Shown: positions 61,257 to 64,000 of the stretch, piece after piece
How positions within the stretch are numbered: the first letter of the stretch is position 1
Layout: the number at the start of each line of letters is the position of its first letter
NCBI RefSeq assembly: GCF_031581065.1
Contig: NZ_JAVLBN010000009.1
Location: 1-64,000 of the forward strand
Origin: Salibacter sp031581065
GTDB taxonomy: Bacteria > Bacteroidota > Bacteroidia > Flavobacteriales_G > Salibacteraceae
Direction: 5' to 3'
Length of the DNA stretch: 64,000 bases
The notes under the pieces: generated by a model
Told to the model about the DNA's origin: nothing
Database searches by the model: none
What the model saw: the letters and a program-made list of their open reading frames with translations, nothing else
Translations under genes and position numbers: made by a program

Positions 61257-62741
61257 TTACAGATCCCCGTTGAAGTCATCATCATCAAATGAGAACATGG
61301 AATTCATCATGTCCTTAAAACTCATTCCCTCTTCATCAATATTCTTGCTGATGAGAGAATACTCGGCCAGTCCGTGCAGGATGAGTTCCATAAAGAGGAA
61401 TTGTTCTGTAGCATCAGCTTTTGGATGATACTTTTTCACGAGCTCTTTCAATCCCGGAACAGAAACCAGCTTTTCGTGGAATTTTTTGTCCTTAAGATCA
61501 CTGTCGAGAACGAGATCGTTATTAGAGAACCATTTGATAACCTCAGCGAACGGACTCTCCTCTTTTCTGCGTTTAATCATTTCAGGATCGGGGAAGTATT
61601 GTGGAAAAACTTTTCTAATCACTCGATTAATCAACTTGTGAGCAACTCCAATAGCTCCCTCCTGCTCTCCTTCATATACGAGTTCGACTTTCCCTGTAAT
61701 GGCCGGAATAACACCAATAAAGTCTCCAATGCGAGCAGTCGTTTTCTTTTCTCTGTTGATGATTGTCCTTCGCTCAGCAGATCCAATCAAATCTTCGTAA
61801 GCTGAAATACTCAAACGAGCTGATACACCGGATTTTTGATCGATAAACTCACTTTCGCGAGCTTCAAAAGCGATCATTTCTAACATATCCTGGAGAATTG
61901 GCGCTACATAAACCTTTTTCTCCTGATCGGGTAAAATACGCGCTTCCTGATGCGTAATTTGTTTACTGATATCGATCGATTTGGGATAGTGCGTGATGAT
62001 CTGGCTCTGAATACGATCTTTCAAAGGCGTAATAATGGAACCGCGATTCGTATAGTCCTCAGGATTTGCGGTGAAAACGAATTGTAGATCAAGGTTGAGT
62101 CTCAGCTTAAAACCACGGATCTGAATGTCACCTTCCTGCAAAATATTGAACAATGCCACCTGGATTCGAGCCTGTAAATCGGGAATTTCATTGATCACAA
62201 AAATGCCTCGGTTCGCCTTTGGCACCAGTCCAAAATGAATCACGCGTTCATCGTTGTAGCTCAACTTTTGGTTAGCCGCTTTTATGGGATCAATATCGCC
62301 AATAAGATCGGCAATGGTAACGTCAGGCGTTGCCAGTTTCTCTGTATAACGCTCGCTGCGGTGCATCCAGGAAACAGGCGTTTTATCTCCTTTTTCTTCG
62401 ATCAGATCGCGAGCATAACGCGATACCGGCTCAAGCGGATCATCGTTGAGTTCTGACCCTTCAACAACCGGAATGTACTCATCCAGCAGCAAAGTCATTG
62501 CTCTGGCGATACTCGTTTTTGCCTGTCCGCGCAAACCCAGCAAATTGATATTGTGACGAGCCAAAATAGCACGCTGAATATCGGGAATAACGGTATTATC
62601 ATAACCGATCACGTGATCGAATACCTTTTCTCCTTTTTGCATTTTGGCGATTAGGTTATCGCGCAATTCTGTTTTTATATCCTTTGATTGATAGTCACTG
62701 TTCTTGAGATCACCCAGTGTTTTAATCTTTTCGTAATTCAT
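61257..62741 (-). CDS. MoxR-like AAA+ ATPase
   Basis: 494 residues. Related to magnesium chelatase subunit I and MoxR. Walker A NLLGLRGQAKTSIARAM, Walker B RGIFVINEIPDLQ, sensor 1 FTANPEDYTNRGSIITPLKDRI and lid VELVYEGEQEG. The C-terminal 130 residues are a family-specific extension. It works with the adjacent VWA protein, as such pairs insert metals or activate partner complexes. ATG 62741 is preferred (4 bp after the VWA stop); an overlapping ATG at 62786 is in frame. Confidence 0.85.
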   Translation of the reverse strand: MNYEKIKTLGDLKNSDYQSKDIKTELRDNLIAKMQKGEKVFDHVIGYDNTVIPDIQRAILARHNINLLGLRGQAKTSIARAMTLLLDEYIPVVEGSELNDDPLEPVSRYARDLIEEKGDKTPVSWMHRSERYTEKLATPDVTIADLIGDIDPIKAANQKLSYNDERVIHFGLVPKANRGIFVINEIPDLQARIQVALFNILQEGDIQIRGFKLRLNLDLQFVFTANPEDYTNRGSIITPLKDRIQSQIITHYPKSIDISKQITHQEARILPDQEKKVYVAPILQDMLEMIAFEARESEFIDQKSGVSARLSISAYEDLIGSAERRTIINREKKTTARIGDFIGVIPAITGKVELVYEGEQEGAIGVAHKLINRVIRKVFPQYFPDPEMIKRRKEESPFAEVIKWFSNNDLVLDSDLKDKKFHEKLVSVPGLKELVKKYHPKADATEQFLFMELILHGLAEYSLISKNIDEEGMSFKDMMNSMFSFDDDDFNGDL

Positions 62742-62745
62742 TCTA

Positions 62746-63861
62746 CTATCGTGTGTTTCTTCTTCTGTTTCGTTCGTAGTCTTCAAATATAAAGTCTCCT
62801 AATCCGCTCAAGCCTGTATAAAACGCTTTTCCTTTATTGGCTTCAGTAAATTCCCTAATAAAACCCTGTAAATACGGATCACGAGCAATCATAAAGGTGG
62901 TAATTGGAATTTTTGCTTTACGGCACTGCACGGCTAAGTTGAGTGTTTTGTTCACAATCCGTTCATCGAGTCCCATGCTGTTTTTGTAATACTCGCCATT
63001 GATTTTGATGCACGATGGTTTACCATCAGTAATCATGAAAATCTGTTTATTTGGATTTTTGCGTCTCCTCAGCAAATCCATAGAAAGTTCTAGTCCGGCT
63101 ACGGTATTTGTGTGGTAAGGTCCTACTTCAAGGTACGGTAAGTCTTTTAGCGAAACCTGCCAGGCATCATTCCCAAAAACAACGATATCGAGTGTGTCCT
63201 TTGGATATTTGCGCCTGATCATTTCTGCAAGAGCCATAGCCACTTTTTTGGCTGGTGTGATCCGATCCTCACCGTATAAAATCATACTGTGAGATAAGTC
63301 AATCATGAGCACTGTAGAAGCCTGAGTTTTATACTCGTTTTCTCTTACGACAAGATCGTTCTCGGTCATTTGGAAATCTCCCACACCGTGATTAACCTGC
63401 GCATTTCGCATGCTTTCAGTGAAGTCGATTTGCTCGATTCGGTCACCAAACTGGAAATCCCGGGTTTCGGGAGTTGGCTCATCTCCCAACCCTGTTTTTC
63501 CAGTTTTATGATTGCCGGTGTTTGAGCGTTTCATCTTTCCAAAGATCTGCTCAAGAGATCGCTGCCTGATGACTTGTTCACTTTTGGCTGTCATCCCGTG
63601 ACCGCTCCCGGGCCCCTGCCCCTTTTTGCCATTTCCATCATCGATAAATCCTTTTTTCTTCAGATCCTCTATGAAATCATCAATTGTATAGTTTTCATCT
63701 GTGAGTTTATATTCTTTGTCGAGTTCGCGCAACCAGTCAATTGCTTCGTCAACATCACCTGAGGTATATGTCAATAATTCCATAAAGATGTCGAACAGCT
63801 TTTCAAACGGGCTGCGCTCATCTTTCTCTGGTGTATATCGTGTAAATCGGTATCCCAACAT
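62746..63861 (-). CDS. VWA-domain protein, MoxR partner
   Basis: 371 residues. C-terminal von Willebrand A domain (about 180-365) with MIDAS motif VLMIDLSHSMILYGEDR (DxSxS), IVVFGNDAW and QIFMITDGKPSCI (second Asp). The N-terminal 170 residues are hydrophilic, with an acidic helix region, a Gly-rich GKKGQGPGSGHG segment and basic RQRSLEQIF. Cytosolic. Together with the AAA+ protein it forms a chelatase-like module of unknown target. Confidence 0.85.
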   Translation of the reverse strand: MLGYRFTRYTPEKDERSPFEKLFDIFMELLTYTSGDVDEAIDWLRELDKEYKLTDENYTIDDFIEDLKKKGFIDDGNGKKGQGPGSGHGMTAKSEQVIRQRSLEQIFGKMKRSNTGNHKTGKTGLGDEPTPETRDFQFGDRIEQIDFTESMRNAQVNHGVGDFQMTENDLVVRENEYKTQASTVLMIDLSHSMILYGEDRITPAKKVAMALAEMIRRKYPKDTLDIVVFGNDAWQVSLKDLPYLEVGPYHTNTVAGLELSMDLLRRRKNPNKQIFMITDGKPSCIKINGEYYKNSMGLDERIVNKTLNLAVQCRKAKIPITTFMIARDPYLQGFIREFTEANKGKAFYTGLSGLGDFIFEDYERNRRRNTR

Positions 63862-63971
63862 GGATGAAAAGGTATTAATTCTGCACTAACCTGCCACGAG
63901 ATTATTATATGCTTCACAGGTTATTAACTTTGCTAAAGTATTTTTGTTGCACTTAATTTAATCGTACAGTT

Positions 63972-64000
63972 ATGGACGAGACACAGGAACTTGGCAATCA
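63972..64000 (+). CDS. Start of an unidentified gene cut by the right edge
   Basis: An ATG at 63972 opens a frame (MDETQELGN) that continues past the window. A TATTTTTG box at 63939-63946 lies 25 bp upstream and fits TAnnTTTG. Nine codons are too few to name the gene. Confidence 0.35.

Overview
The window is AT-rich DNA from a free-living, probably marine Bacteroidota, most likely Flavobacteriales. The evidence is a proteorhodopsin gene next to a Blh-type retinal synthase, a protein with a type IX secretion sorting domain and SprB repeats, the bamD-rpoZ-coaBC-porD block, several Bacteroidota-restricted families (DUF4294, DUF4301, DUF4399, DUF4625, DUF2279), menaquinone genes, Na+-NQR maturation genes and TAnnTTTG-type promoter boxes. 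I see no rRNA, tRNA, CRISPR array, prophage or intact insertion sequence. It is compact chromosomal sequence; seven convergent gene pairs abut or overlap at their stop codons.

Layout. 0-14 kb: the 3' end of a type I restriction methyltransferase (hsdM), a TonB-dependent receptor, an AraC regulator with a divergent lipoprotein, DoxX, cardiolipin synthase, a CoA-transferase and a DUF4301 protein. 13-17 kb: an operon of a WG-repeat protein, a TonB-like protein, a GbsR/MarR regulator and a small membrane protein. 17.7-22.4 kb: the light-related region (proteorhodopsin, an attenuating terminator, blh), then YceI, a TspO-like protein and a divergent kinase-like protein. 22.4-30.5 kb: housekeeping genes (mazG, nqrM/apbE, kynA, 5-FCL, ChaN, udk, YkgJ, an rRNA pseudouridine synthase, TerC). 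30.5-34 kb: a large T9SS-secreted adhesin-like protein. 34.8-37 kb: menC-menE. 37-40.3 kb: three universal stress proteins beside an Fnr-like regulator, with two FNR-type dyads between them. 40.5-46.8 kb: a four-gene operon that looks like a synthase-dependent exopolysaccharide system with an unusual fused exporter. 46.8-50 kb: a Fur-family metal regulon with two 7-1-7 operators. 50-55 kb: peroxiredoxin, a methyltransferase and the porD-coaBC-rpoZ-bamD block. 55-64 kb: an alpha-oxoamine synthase, a YCII protein, a giant PAS/GAF sensor without an ATPase domain, a rhomboid protease and a MoxR/VWA pair.

Two observations stand out. (1) A short DNA word, YGGTCAGADCC (D = A/G/T), occurs 28 times exactly, 14 per strand. 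27 copies lie inside genes, in all five reading frames that do not create a stop codon. Chance expectation for the 10-base core is about 0.4, so it is a DNA-level signal of the uptake-sequence or HIP1 type rather than a protein motif. (2) The exopolysaccharide operon joins a SPOR domain, a TolC-like outer-membrane channel and a GH18-like hydrolase in one polypeptide. It adds an HlyD-like adaptor, a PgaC/BcsA-like synthase and a cytosolic protein with degenerate receiver and GGDEF-like ends around zinc ribbons.

All calls come from reading the sequence and from memory of protein families; no database search was run.
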